64,000 bases of DNA from Bacillota bacterium. Lineage in GTDB: Bacteria; Bacillota; Clostridia; Lachnospirales; Lachnospiraceae. Within the stretch, counting starts at the first letter, position 1. Each line of letters opens with the position of its first letter. Of the stretch, positions 8,334 to 17,138 are shown in pieces. The stretch is taken from NCBI GenBank assembly GCA_023409535.1, contig JAEYGZ010000027.1, positions 124,001 through 188,000 on the forward strand, in the 5' to 3' direction. The notes below the pieces were generated by a model, which saw nothing but the letters and a program-made list of their open reading frames with translations, did no database searches and was not told the DNA's origin. The translations under genes were made by a program, and so were the position numbers.

Positions 8334-9845
8334 ATGAGAGATATATTATTCTACATGTCTGACCAACATTCCTACAATCTTCAGGGATATGCGGGAAATG
8401 ATATTGTACGGACGCCTAATCTGGACCGGATAGCCAGAGAGGGGACGGTACTGGCGAATGCATATACGCCGTGTCCGCTGTGTGTGCCGGCACGTGCGTC
8501 AATGATATCAGGCCTGCTTCCGAGCAATAACGGTGTTTTATTCAATTTTAATGCGATCAGCTCTGACTGTGCCACCTTCCTCCATAGCCTTACTGTGTCC
8601 GGGTACGAGACGGTTTTATGCGGCCGGATGCATTTTGTCGGGCCGGACCAGCGTCATGGCTATGCAAAGCGGGTGGCAGGAGACCGGACGCCGGTTTTTC
8701 ATAATAATGTCCCCAAGCCTAAGGGAGATGCAGCAAAGAAGTCCAAGGTTACGGGGTTTGATGAGAACGCCTCTTTGTATTATATCGGAGGCGGTGATTC
8801 TCCGGTACTGGCCTATGACCGCTATGTTGTAGACAGAGCACTGGAGTATCTGAGCCAGGAACATGACCGGCCGCAGTTTCTTACGGTTGGTACCTATGGG
8901 CCTCATTTTCCGTATGTGGCACCAAAGGAACTGTTTGAGTATTACTATGATAAGGTCGGTCTGGAAGATGTGTCGGAAGAGTATCAGGGGCATCCGGCAT
9001 TGGACGGTAAGCTGCAGGAAGCAGACCCGGAGGTAGCCCGTGCAGCCCGTGCGGCTTACTACGGACTGGTTGAGATGCAGGACAGGCACATAGGGACGGT
9101 TTACAATGCATTCCAGGAGTATCTGAAACGGACAGGCCATGAAGGAATATTCATCTATGTCTCTGACCATGGAGATATGAATGGTACCCATGGTTATTAT
9201 GGAAAGCAGGTGTTTTATGAGCCCTCTGTCCATATTCCCTTCCTAATTCAGGGTGACGGCATTCCCGCAGGAAAGCGGATAACGGATCTGACCAGTCTGC
9301 TGGATTTGGGGCCTACCATCTGCGGTCTTGCGGGAGCTGAGGTTTTACCGGGCGACGGAATAAATCTTGCTGCCCGGATCTTGGAGGGAACGAAGCAGGA
9401 GGACCGTATGATAATCAGCGAGCTGTACACCTACCTGGCCAACGGCGAGACCTCTCTGGGAAGGATGGTTCGCTGGAAGAACTGGAAGTATTTTACCTAT
9501 TCCGGCTACCCGGAGGATGATGTGCTCTTTGATATGGAATGGGATGCCAACGAGGAACAGAATGTGATAGGGCAGTATCCGGAGATTGCCGGACGGCTGC
9601 GTCAGGAAGCGAATTCCCATAAGAACTATGACGAAGTGATGGTGCATGAAAACTGGGTAATGCAGCAGCTCCGCCTGTTAATCAAGTGTGACTATGACGA
9701 CCCTGCAGAGCGGTGGATTCCACCGGAGCTTCCGGAACTGGAGAATCCGATTTGCAGCAGGAAACCGTTCCAGGTAACACCCTGGGCTACCCAGATGATG
9801 AAGCGGCTTCAAAATGGGCAGGAAAAGTCAGGGATTTGGGTTTAG
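8334..9845 (+). CDS. Type I sulfatase, Cys-type, cytoplasmic (second paralogue)
   Basis: 503 aa with formylglycine precursor Cys50 in PLCVPAR, N-terminal metal segment MSDQHS and C-terminal metal segment VSDHGDMNG. Start ATG 8334 directly follows an in-frame GTG at 8331; a weak GGATG site lies upstream. No signal peptide, so cytoplasmic. It resembles the sulfatase at 835 along its whole length but carries an insertion of about 15 residues after FHNNV, which may alter substrate choice. The next sulfatase starts 52 nt downstream, and the maturase follows it, suggesting one transcript for the two sulfatases and their activating enzyme. Confidence 0.93.
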   Translation: MRDILFYMSDQHSYNLQGYAGNDIVRTPNLDRIAREGTVLANAYTPCPLCVPARASMISGLLPSNNGVLFNFNAISSDCATFLHSLTVSGYETVLCGRMHFVGPDQRHGYAKRVAGDRTPVFHNNVPKPKGDAAKKSKVTGFDENASLYYIGGGDSPVLAYDRYVVDRALEYLSQEHDRPQFLTVGTYGPHFPYVAPKELFEYYYDKVGLEDVSEEYQGHPALDGKLQEADPEVARAARAAYYGLVEMQDRHIGTVYNAFQEYLKRTGHEGIFIYVSDHGDMNGTHGYYGKQVFYEPSVHIPFLIQGDGIPAGKRITDLTSLLDLGPTICGLAGAEVLPGDGINLAARILEGTKQEDRMIISELYTYLANGETSLGRMVRWKNWKYFTYSGYPEDDVLFDMEWDANEEQNVIGQYPEIAGRLRQEANSHKNYDEVMVHENWVMQQLRLLIKCDYDDPAERWIPPELPELENPICSRKPFQVTPWATQMMKRLQNGQEKSGIWV

Positions 9846-9897
9846 GCAAAAATTTATAGAAAAGATTAAGTATTATTAAATTAATGGAGGTAATCAA

Positions 9898-11241
9898 ATG
9901 TCAGCAAATCTTAATTTTTTATTTATTACAGCAGATGATTTAAATTATAATACAATCGGTTGTTTTGGCTGCCCGGTAGATGATATTACACCTAATTTGG
10001 ATCAACTGGCGAAAGAAGGCTTAAGATTTAACAATGCACATGTGACGATTGCAGTTTGCCAACCCTCCAGACAAAGTATGATGACTGGATTGTACCCTCA
10101 TCATAACGGAGCTTTGGGATTTGATCCGATAAGGGAGGATGTCCCTACTTTAACGGAGGTGTTGAGGGAAAATGGTTATTATAATGGGATTATCGGCAAA
10201 GTGGATCACTTGAAACCCCAGGGAAAATTCTGTTGGGATTATTACGATGATGTTTTTAACGCGGAACATCTTCACGGACGCAGTCCATTTATATATAAAA
10301 GAGACAGTGCGGAATTTTTCAAGCAGGCAGAGGAGGCAGATAAACCATTTTTTCTGATGGTTAATTCACATGATCCCCATCGGCCGTTTGCCGGCAGTGA
10401 AGATGAGCTCAAGAGATTTTATGGCTATCATACATATGCATCCAGGTATTATAAGCCCGAAGAGGCTTATGTGCCGGGCTTCCTGCCTGATTTGCCGGAG
10501 GTCCGGAAAGAATTGGCCCAGTATTATTCCAGTGTGCACCGGTGTGATGAGACTGTAGGAGAGGTGCTGAAATCACTGGAGGAATCAGGAATGGCGGATC
10601 ATACAATGGTTATTTTCTTAAGTGATAATGGTATGGCTTTTCCGTTTTCAAAAGCCAATTGTTATTTAAACAGTACAAAGACACCGTTTATTGTACGCTG
10701 GCCGGGTAAAGCTCCTGAGGGTGAGTGTAATGCAAGCGACTTTATTACCGGAATTGATTTCACGCCAACCATTCTTGAAGCTGCAGGCTTGGAGGGAGCT
10801 TTAAAATGTGACGGGAGAAGCTATCTGCCGCTCTTAAGGGGAGAAAAGCAGGAAGAGCGGGCTATGATATTCACACAATTTAATACCACAGCCGCAAAGA
10901 ATTCTTACCCGATGAGATGTGTTCAAAGTGAAGGCTACGGCTATATATTTAATGCATGGGCAGACGGAGAAACCTTATATAAAAATGAATCAAAATCGGG
11001 CTTAACCTATAAAGCAATGAAAGCGGCTGCCGATGAAGAAATTGCAGCACGTGTAAGCTTCTTCGATTATCGGTGCCGCGAGGAATTTTATGACTTTTCT
11101 AAGGATCCCGATGCTCTTAATAATCTTATTGATAAGGAGCAGTATTTGGAAATAATCGATATTTATCGAAAACATCTTAGAACGTATTTGGAGGAGACCG
11201 GAGACTATGTTCTTGAGAAATTTGATGAATATGTCAAATAA
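9898..11241 (+). CDS. Type I sulfatase, Cys-type, cytoplasmic (distinct subfamily)
   Basis: 447 aa. The formylglycine precursor is Cys54 in VCQPSR. The N-terminal metal pair is the classical ITADDL (Asp13, Asp14), unlike the SDQH form of the two other sulfatases here, so this belongs to another S1 subfamily, of the heparan N-sulfatase / arylsulfatase-A-like kind. A FLSDNG segment provides the C-terminal metal ligands. ATG 9898 has TGGAGG 8 nt upstream. There is no signal peptide. It sits just ahead of the maturase gene. The different subfamily suggests that the substrate carries sulfates at chemically different positions, or N-sulfate as well as O-sulfate; this is inference. Confidence 0.92.
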   Translation: MSANLNFLFITADDLNYNTIGCFGCPVDDITPNLDQLAKEGLRFNNAHVTIAVCQPSRQSMMTGLYPHHNGALGFDPIREDVPTLTEVLRENGYYNGIIGKVDHLKPQGKFCWDYYDDVFNAEHLHGRSPFIYKRDSAEFFKQAEEADKPFFLMVNSHDPHRPFAGSEDELKRFYGYHTYASRYYKPEEAYVPGFLPDLPEVRKELAQYYSSVHRCDETVGEVLKSLEESGMADHTMVIFLSDNGMAFPFSKANCYLNSTKTPFIVRWPGKAPEGECNASDFITGIDFTPTILEAAGLEGALKCDGRSYLPLLRGEKQEERAMIFTQFNTTAAKNSYPMRCVQSEGYGYIFNAWADGETLYKNESKSGLTYKAMKAAADEEIAARVSFFDYRCREEFYDFSKDPDALNNLIDKEQYLEIIDIYRKHLRTYLEETGDYVLEKFDEYVK

Positions 11242-11330
11242 GTCAGGCTCTGCAAAACAGCCGGTTGTACTCTGAATGAACATTGAATTTGTATGGTGAT
11301 AGACAGGAAGAATATGGGGGAGGAAAGCAG

Positions 11331-12461
11331 ATGCCGCCGATCAGTGTATTAATGAAACCGGCTTCCGGTATGTGCAATATGTCATGTGAATATTGCTTTT
11401 ATTGCGATGAGACGAAAAAGAGAGAGCGGGAATCCTATGGCTTTATGTCGGAAGAGACGTTGAAAAATGTGATCCGAAAGACAATATTAAAAGCCGAAGG
11501 AGCGGCCGGTTATGCTTTTCAGGGAGGAGAACCAACGCTTCGAGGTCTGGATTTCTTTGAAAAAGTAATTTACTATCAGAAAAAATACAATAAAAATAAC
11601 GTTAAGGTAAGTAATGCCCTTCAGACGAACGGAATTTGCATTGATGAAAATTGGTGCAGATTTTTAAAGGAAAATCAATTTCTGGTAGGATTATCTGTCG
11701 ATGGAACAAAAGAGACCCATGACAGCTACCGGCATGATAAAAACGGAAACGGAACCTATGACAGAATCCTTCGTGCAGCTGAACGAATGGAGGAATATCG
11801 GGTTGATTATAATATTTTAACTGTAATACATCATGATGTGGCATACAATATTGAAAAGATTTATCGTGATTATAAGAAGCGGGGCTGGAACTACCAGCAG
11901 TATATCGTATGCATGGACCCGCTGGGAGAATTGCATGGTTTAACGCCATATGCGATCAAACCGGAGGTGTATGGTGAATTTCTGATTCAATTATTTGATT
12001 TATGGTATGCAGATCTTCAAAAAGGGGAACAGCCATATATCAGGCAGTTTGAGAATTATATCAGCATTTTGCTCGGGTATCGTGCGGAGGCCTGTGATCA
12101 AAACGGACGCTGCGGGATACAAAATGTGGTGGAAGCAGATGGAAGTGTATACCCCTGTGATTTTTATATGATGGACGAATATCGTTTGGGCAATTTTAAT
12201 ACGGATACGATGGAACAAATTAATCAAAAGAGAAGCAGCATCGGCTTTATAGAGCGTTCCCTTCAGTTGAATGAAAAATGTACGGTTTGCAAATATTTTA
12301 AGATTTGCAGAGGGGGATGCCAGCGCAATAGAGATTTCAATGAAAGCAGCATGCGGTATGAAAATTATTTTTGTGAAAGCTATTATTTATTTTTTGAGGC
12401 ATGTTATGAAAAATTTAAAACGATTGTTGACAAAATCAGAATTAACAGCAAATTTGGATAA
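11331..12461 (+). CDS. Anaerobic sulfatase-maturating enzyme (radical SAM, SPASM)
   Basis: Converts the active-site Cys of sulfatases to formylglycine without oxygen. 376 aa, the normal length. The radical-SAM cluster motif is C15-x3-C19-x2-C22 (CNMSCEYC), followed by the GGEP-type segment FQGGEPTLR. The C-terminal SPASM region has the expected cysteines for two auxiliary 4Fe-4S clusters (CDQNGRC, VYPCDFY, CTVCKYFKICRGGC). Start ATG 11331 follows GGGGGAGGAAAG; the longer frame from 11283 has no site. It directly follows three Cys-type sulfatases, which fits perfectly with its substrate class and with an anaerobic host. Confidence 0.96.
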   Translation: MPPISVLMKPASGMCNMSCEYCFYCDETKKRERESYGFMSEETLKNVIRKTILKAEGAAGYAFQGGEPTLRGLDFFEKVIYYQKKYNKNNVKVSNALQTNGICIDENWCRFLKENQFLVGLSVDGTKETHDSYRHDKNGNGTYDRILRAAERMEEYRVDYNILTVIHHDVAYNIEKIYRDYKKRGWNYQQYIVCMDPLGELHGLTPYAIKPEVYGEFLIQLFDLWYADLQKGEQPYIRQFENYISILLGYRAEACDQNGRCGIQNVVEADGSVYPCDFYMMDEYRLGNFNTDTMEQINQKRSSIGFIERSLQLNEKCTVCKYFKICRGGCQRNRDFNESSMRYENYFCESYYLFFEACYEKFKTIVDKIRINSKFG

Positions 12462-12476
12462 GGAATGGTGTAATAA

Positions 12477-13595
12477 ATGCAGGCAAATAACTGGGCGATG
12501 CTGGATGAAAAACGGCTTGAAAATTATATACAGAATCTTAGCGGAAAGATTGTTCTTGGGATTGATGGTTTTATAGATCAGGTGTGGCAGGTTGTTGAAA
12601 CCAGAAATACAGACAATGAATATATTCTAATTGACAGAATGCAGAGATTTGGTGAAATCATCGTTAATCGTAAGGAAGGCGGACTGGCAAACGAATTAAT
12701 TAAAAAAAGGCGCAGTTATGGAGGGTTCACCGCGAATACGGGAAAAGTACTGGGAAACCTGGATTTAAATACAATCCTGTTGGGAATGTACGGAAAAGAA
12801 GCCATAGATAAAATATTTAATGAATTGAGAAAGAAATGTTCCTTAATCTCAATAGGGGATCCGGTAATCAGCAATATCCTTGAGTTTTCGGATGGAAAGA
12901 TCATGATGCCGAACCTGGATGAATTATTAAATTTAAGGTGGAAGGATCTGGAGGATGCAATTGGCGATGAGGAGCTGCAAAGGATATTTACGGACGTTGA
13001 TATCGTATCTATGGGATACTGGTCAAATATGCCGGCCTTTGACGAGTTTATCAGTAAGCTTAACGAGAATTATTTTCAGGACAGATATCCAAAAAGCTTC
13101 TTTTTTGATTTTGCCAATATAAAGAAAAGAAGTTTTGAAGCGCTGAATCATACCTTTCAGGTTTTAGCGGAGATGAATGATAAAATACCTGTCAGCTTAA
13201 GTTTGAATGAGCACGAAGCGATTTTATTATTTTCACATTATGGCAGGGAGTTTATTGATAATAGTGAAGCGGTTGCTGCTTCGGCGGCTGTCATCAGAAA
13301 TCTGACAGGTCTGTCCGAGATTATCGTCCATACGCCCTATTATGCGGTAATCGCTTCAAAATCAGATGGAATAGGTATATCAATACAGGATTACTGTGCT
13401 TCTCCTGTTATAACAACGGGAGCCGGAGATACGTTCAACGGAGGCTATATTGCCTCCTGCCTGGGCGATCTTAATGTTAACGAAAGACTGGCTATGGCAA
13501 ACGCCGCTACCAGATTCTATATTTGCAGCGGACATGCGCCGGACAGAGACGAGCTGCTTGCGGAGATTAAAAGAATTAAAAATGCACTAGGTTAG
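12477..13595 (+). CDS. PfkB-family carbohydrate kinase
   Basis: ATP-dependent kinase of the ribokinase/PfkB superfamily, 372 aa. The C-terminal signature TTGAGDTFNGGY contains the catalytic Asp and anion hole; the N-terminal GGFTANTGKVLG segment corresponds to the first PfkB motif. The starting region (VLGIDGFIDQVW) differs from typical fructokinases, so it belongs to an unassigned subgroup. It lies 15 nt after the maturase gene and is therefore in the sulfatase operon. It is likely to phosphorylate the monosaccharide freed by desulfation and prime it for the aldolase encoded further on. The substrate is not determined. Confidence 0.88.
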   Translation: MQANNWAMLDEKRLENYIQNLSGKIVLGIDGFIDQVWQVVETRNTDNEYILIDRMQRFGEIIVNRKEGGLANELIKKRRSYGGFTANTGKVLGNLDLNTILLGMYGKEAIDKIFNELRKKCSLISIGDPVISNILEFSDGKIMMPNLDELLNLRWKDLEDAIGDEELQRIFTDVDIVSMGYWSNMPAFDEFISKLNENYFQDRYPKSFFFDFANIKKRSFEALNHTFQVLAEMNDKIPVSLSLNEHEAILLFSHYGREFIDNSEAVAASAAVIRNLTGLSEIIVHTPYYAVIASKSDGIGISIQDYCASPVITTGAGDTFNGGYIASCLGDLNVNERLAMANAATRFYICSGHAPDRDELLAEIKRIKNALG

Positions 13596-13723
13596 TTTGC
13601 TGCCTGACATAGAGGAAGCAGTCTGATATACTTACGCTCCGAGGACGGCTTACAGCAAACTTAATTGATCTGTTTGCAGCGCAGTGTTTTTACGATGTAT
13701 GTTATACCTATAAGTGATAAGAA

Positions 13724-13760
13724 ATGGGCTATCCTGACGATGACTGTCAGGGTAGCCCAT
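13724..13760 (+). terminator. Intrinsic terminator after the sulfatase-maturase-kinase operon
   Basis: 15-bp stem (13724-13738 with 13746-13760, one G-T pair), 7-nt loop, followed at 13769 by a TTTTTT-containing tract. It lies between the convergent kinase and LacI genes. Confidence 0.8.
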
Positions 13761-13825
13761 ATTGCTATGTTTTTTCGGTTAGCATAGCGCGTACTATACC
13801 GGGTTGTTCGTATTCTCGTTTATAG

Positions 13826-14854
13826 TTAATTGATTGCTGCTTTGCAGCAGCTTTCTCTTGTTATGATTTGAAAAGGGAGCTCCACTTTAACAGGAATACT
13901 TTTGCCGTTTTCAACACGGTCAATTAATATTTTTGCAGTCATTTTCCCCAGCTCCTCCATGGGGATATGAATTGTTGTCAGCATCGGGGACACATATTGA
14001 GCAGTATCAATATCATCGATGCTGATAATAGAGAGATCGGCTGGAATACGAAGTCCGTGTTCCTTGATTGCCTTCATGGTGCCGATTGCTGTCAAGTCAT
14101 TGGCACAGAACAATGCGGTAACCTGGGGCTTCTTCTTTAAGAATTCCTTCATTCCGTTATAACCGCCTTCCGAGGAGAGAGGCGTATTAATAATATTTTC
14201 CCGCAATATGGGAAGCTTCAGGCCATTCATTGCATCAAGATAGCCCTGATACCGGAGTTCCTTATGCTTTTCTCCGACATATCCGATGGAGGTATGCCCT
14301 AATCCATGGAGGTAATTAATTGCGGCAACGGAGGCGAGGTATCCGTCACTGATCACCTGGTCAAAATCGGTATCAATCTTATTCAGTCCCACATAAACCA
14401 CGTGCTTATATTGCTTCTTGATAAAATTCAACAGGGGCTTATCATACCTGCCAAGCACGGCAATACCGTTTACCGGGTTGTCCGTTATCATATGGAAGAT
14501 ATTCGCATCATTGATATCATACGCCGAGAAGGAATATTTCATGAGGTATCCCTGCCGGTATGCTTCCTGTTCTATTGCTCTGGCAATCCGTGAAAAAAAC
14601 GGATCATCCGGTGTGCTGTCGGCCCGGGCGAAAATACAGCCGATTGTCTTCATAGGTGCCTGCTTATATTCTGTATGAATCTGTAATTTTAAATTTCGCG
14701 CTGCTGAATTCGGCGTGTAATTCGTTTCTCGTACTATTCTCCAGATATTATCCTGAACTTCTTTGCTGGCTGCCTTCACATTATTACTGTTAATTACGCG
14801 GGAGACCGTGGATGTAGATACCCCAGCCAGTTTTGCAATGTCCTTTAAGGTCAT
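13826..14854 (-). CDS. LacI-family transcriptional regulator
   Basis: 342 aa. The N-terminal helix-turn-helix (MTLKDIAKLAGVSTSTVSRVIN) and hinge are followed by a periplasmic-binding-protein-like sensor domain with the conserved FCANDLTAIG and SIISIDDID segments. Start ATG 14854 has AAAGGAGG 5 nt upstream; a 12-residue extension is unlikely. It is divergent from the aldolase operon. A perfect GCAAACGTTTGC palindrome lies between the two genes and is its probable operator. It should repress the aldolase / isomerase / racemase / exporter operon and probably its own gene. Confidence 0.95.
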   Translation of the reverse strand: MTLKDIAKLAGVSTSTVSRVINSNNVKAASKEVQDNIWRIVRETNYTPNSAARNLKLQIHTEYKQAPMKTIGCIFARADSTPDDPFFSRIARAIEQEAYRQGYLMKYSFSAYDINDANIFHMITDNPVNGIAVLGRYDKPLLNFIKKQYKHVVYVGLNKIDTDFDQVISDGYLASVAAINYLHGLGHTSIGYVGEKHKELRYQGYLDAMNGLKLPILRENIINTPLSSEGGYNGMKEFLKKKPQVTALFCANDLTAIGTMKAIKEHGLRIPADLSIISIDDIDTAQYVSPMLTTIHIPMEELGKMTAKILIDRVENGKSIPVKVELPFQIITRESCCKAAIN

Positions 14855-14928
14855 ACTGCCTCCTTTTCCTGCATCGGTCAATAAATACATTATACAAACT
14901 ATAGAATAACATTACGATTATATATTAT

Positions 14929-14940
14929 GCAAACGTTTGC
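14929..14940. promoter_or_regulatory. Perfect LacI-type operator palindrome
   Basis: GCAAACGTTTGC, a 12-bp CG-centred palindrome, 75 bp upstream of the LacI start codon and 22 bp upstream of the -35 box of the divergent operon. It also resembles a CcpA cre site; LacI binding is preferred because the regulator gene is adjacent. Confidence 0.75.
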
Positions 14941-14954
14941 GTAAATACTTAAAA

Positions 14955-14991
14955 GCCCGTAGTTGTACTCCGGGCAAAATAGAGGTATAGT
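14955..14991 (+). promoter_or_regulatory. Promoter of the aldolase operon with overlapping inverted repeat
   Basis: TTGTAC (14963-14968), 17-bp spacer, TATAGT (14986-14991). An inverted repeat with one mismatch (GCCCGTAGT at 14955-14963 and ACTCCGGGC at 14967-14975) covers the -35 box, a second possible regulator site distinct from the LacI palindrome. A 128-nt leader separates the -10 box from the first start codon. Confidence 0.6.
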
Positions 14992-15118
14992 ATATTTATT
15001 AAGTAATTTAAATAATTAAATTGACAATACCATAAGAAGAGATAGTAGCGATGATAGGAGGAGCATTGCCCGGGAAGATATTCTTCGATAATAAATGAGA
15101 AAAACAGGAGGAATGAAT

Positions 15119-16270
15119 ATGTTAGTGCCAATGAGAACAATCCTGGAAGCCGCAGATAAGAACGGATATGCCCAGGGTGCCTTTAATGTTAATACGGTTG
15201 CGCAGGCGAAAGCTATTATTGAGGTACATGAAATGTTTCGAAGCCCTGCAATTATACAGGGAGCCGACCTGGCAAACGGCTTCATGGGAGGACGCACGGA
15301 CTTTATGAATGCCACACTTGAAGATAAAAAAATCGGAGCAAGGAATATCGCCAATGCAGTAAAGAAATTCGGCTCAAACAGCAAGATACCGATTGCACTG
15401 CACTTGGACCATGGAAGGGATTTTGATTCCTGTAAAGCCGCAATTGATGGGGGCTATACAAGTGTTATGATCGATGGAAGCTCTCTGCCTTTTGAAGAAA
15501 ATGTGGAGCTTACCAGGGAGGTTGTGAAATATGCCCATAAGACAGGCGTTAGTGTGGAGGGTGAATTAGGTGTTCTTGCCGGAGTAGAGGACCACGTATT
15601 CAGTTCTGCAAGCACCTATACAAATCCGATCAAGGCGGTAGAGTTCTTTAAGAAAACAGGGGTTGATGCTTTGGCAATCAGCTATGGGACCATGCATGGC
15701 GCTAACAAAGGAAAAAATACGGTAATCCGTAAAGAAATAGCAATAGCGGTCAAGGAATGTATACGCCACGAGGGTATTACAGGTTTTTTAGTAAGCCATG
15801 GTTCTTCGACTGTTCCAAAATACATCGTGGACGAAATAAATGAACTCGGCGGCAGCATCAGCAATGCATATGGTATTGAGATTGACCAGCTGATTGAAGC
15901 TGCGCATTGCGGGATTAACAAAATCAATGTAGATACAGACATTCGGCTGGCAGTAACCCGTAATATGAAAGAGCTGTTCCAAAAGGAACCTGTTTTACAA
16001 AATAGTCTTACGATAGGGAAAATTTATGAATTATTGGAGAAAAATAAAGCAGCCTTCGATCCGCGGATCTTTTTAACACCGATTATGGATACGGTTATGT
16101 ACGGGAATATCCCGGATGATGACATAACAAAGATTATTAAGTGTATTGAGGACGGCGTAAAAGAAGTTGTCGGAACTTTGATTGTACAATTTGGCAGCTT
16201 TGGAAAAGCGCCTAAGGTTGCTCTGATGGACTTGGAACAAATGGCTGAGTATTACAAAAAGGGAGAATGA
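15119..16270 (+). CDS. Class II (zinc-dependent) ketose-bisphosphate aldolase
   Basis: Aldolase of the fructose/tagatose-bisphosphate family, 383 aa, longer than the 285-aa short forms. Metal and catalytic segments are visible: ALHLDHGRDF (active-site Asp and zinc His), EGELG (Glu in the active-site loop), a second zinc His in SYGTMHG, the third zinc His in FLVSHGSS, and NVDTDIR for phosphate binding. Start ATG 15119 has AGGAGG 9 nt upstream; an earlier ATG at 15113 is too close. First gene of the LacI-controlled operon. It presumably cleaves the phosphorylated sugar made by the PfkB kinase into a triose phosphate and a second fragment. Whether the substrate is fructose-, tagatose- or a modified sugar phosphate is open. 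Confidence 0.92.
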   Translation: MLVPMRTILEAADKNGYAQGAFNVNTVAQAKAIIEVHEMFRSPAIIQGADLANGFMGGRTDFMNATLEDKKIGARNIANAVKKFGSNSKIPIALHLDHGRDFDSCKAAIDGGYTSVMIDGSSLPFEENVELTREVVKYAHKTGVSVEGELGVLAGVEDHVFSSASTYTNPIKAVEFFKKTGVDALAISYGTMHGANKGKNTVIRKEIAIAVKECIRHEGITGFLVSHGSSTVPKYIVDEINELGGSISNAYGIEIDQLIEAAHCGINKINVDTDIRLAVTRNMKELFQKEPVLQNSLTIGKIYELLEKNKAAFDPRIFLTPIMDTVMYGNIPDDDITKIIKCIEDGVKEVVGTLIVQFGSFGKAPKVALMDLEQMAEYYKKGE

Positions 16271-16277
16271 TTAAAAA

Positions 16278-17138
16278 ATGAGGCATATCTATCTTAATTT
16301 AAAACGGTTTGATGTACCTGCGGAGCTGGGAGGAGTGAACAGGCTGGCTGATGTTAAGGAATGGGCCGGATATATTGTGAAACAGACGCAGGAAACATTA
16401 AAAGAGTACAGTGACGGCAATATTGAATTCGCTATGTTTTTCCCGGAAGCACATCTTATATCAGCAATTGAAGCAAAGTCTGCAAACAGTCCGATTAGAA
16501 TAGGATGCCAGGGCGTATACCGGTTGGATACACAAACGGGAGGCAATTTTGGAGCCTTTACCACAAACCGGCCTGCCGCCGCCATGCAGGCGATTGGTTG
16601 CGAGACAACCATAATCGGGCACTGTGAGGAACGTAATGATAAGGCCGGAATATTGGCAGAAGCGGGCATTACAGATACGGATGCAGTTAATCGCTTATTG
16701 AACCAGGAGATAAAGTGCGCAATTGCAAGAGGAATGGAGGTTCTTTACTGCATTGGGGAAAAAAGTGAAGAACAGGGAACCTGGAAAGAAGTGCTCGGTA
16801 AACAGCTGGAGATCGGATTGACTGATGTCGATACCTCTAAAATTGTAATTGCCTATGAACCAATCTGGTCCATCGGTCCCGGAAAGGCGCCGGCAGATAA
16901 AGAATATATCACCAAGATCGCACGATTTGTAAAGGAAAAGACGGGCGGCATGGATATTGTGTATGGCGGCGGCTTAAAACAGGATAATGCGGCTATGCTG
17001 GCATCTGTTGATGAAATTGACGGAGGATTAATCGCACTCACCAGATTCCAGGGAGAGATCGGATATTATCCCAAGGAGTATCTGGAAATAATTAAACTTT
17101 ATTTAAAAGCGAAAGAAAGAAAGGAAGGAATAAGATGA
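16278..17138 (+). CDS. Triose-phosphate-isomerase-like protein
   Basis: 286 aa, TIM-barrel isomerase. The three catalytic residues are recognisable: Lys9 (in LNLKRFD, where normal enzymes have NWKMN), His in IIGHCEERN and Glu in AYEPIWSIGPGKAP. Both ends and the 35-residue longer chain depart from housekeeping TpiA. The closest known theme is the group of TIM paralogues placed in sugar-acid and tetrulose operons (for example the erythrulose-phosphate isomerases). It starts 8 nt after the aldolase stop and its end overlaps the LarA-like gene by 4 nt (ATGA), so it is tightly coupled. It probably interconverts the aldolase product with its isomer; the specific substrate is inference. Confidence 0.85.
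   Translation: MRHIYLNLKRFDVPAELGGVNRLADVKEWAGYIVKQTQETLKEYSDGNIEFAMFFPEAHLISAIEAKSANSPIRIGCQGVYRLDTQTGGNFGAFTTNRPAAAMQAIGCETTIIGHCEERNDKAGILAEAGITDTDAVNRLLNQEIKCAIARGMEVLYCIGEKSEEQGTWKEVLGKQLEIGLTDVDTSKIVIAYEPIWSIGPGKAPADKEYITKIARFVKEKTGGMDIVYGGGLKQDNAAMLASVDEIDGGLIALTRFQGEIGYYPKEYLEIIKLYLKAKERKEGIR

Noticed and set aside
14929..14940. GCAAACGTTTGC as a CcpA cre site only.
   Set aside because: It is similar to cre, but the adjacent divergent LacI gene makes a local operator the simpler reading; dual use is possible.
16278..17138. Calling this the housekeeping triose-phosphate isomerase.
   Set aside because: The Lys motif, length and operon differ from TpiA, which in these bacteria is usually in the gap-pgk operon; kept as TIM-like.
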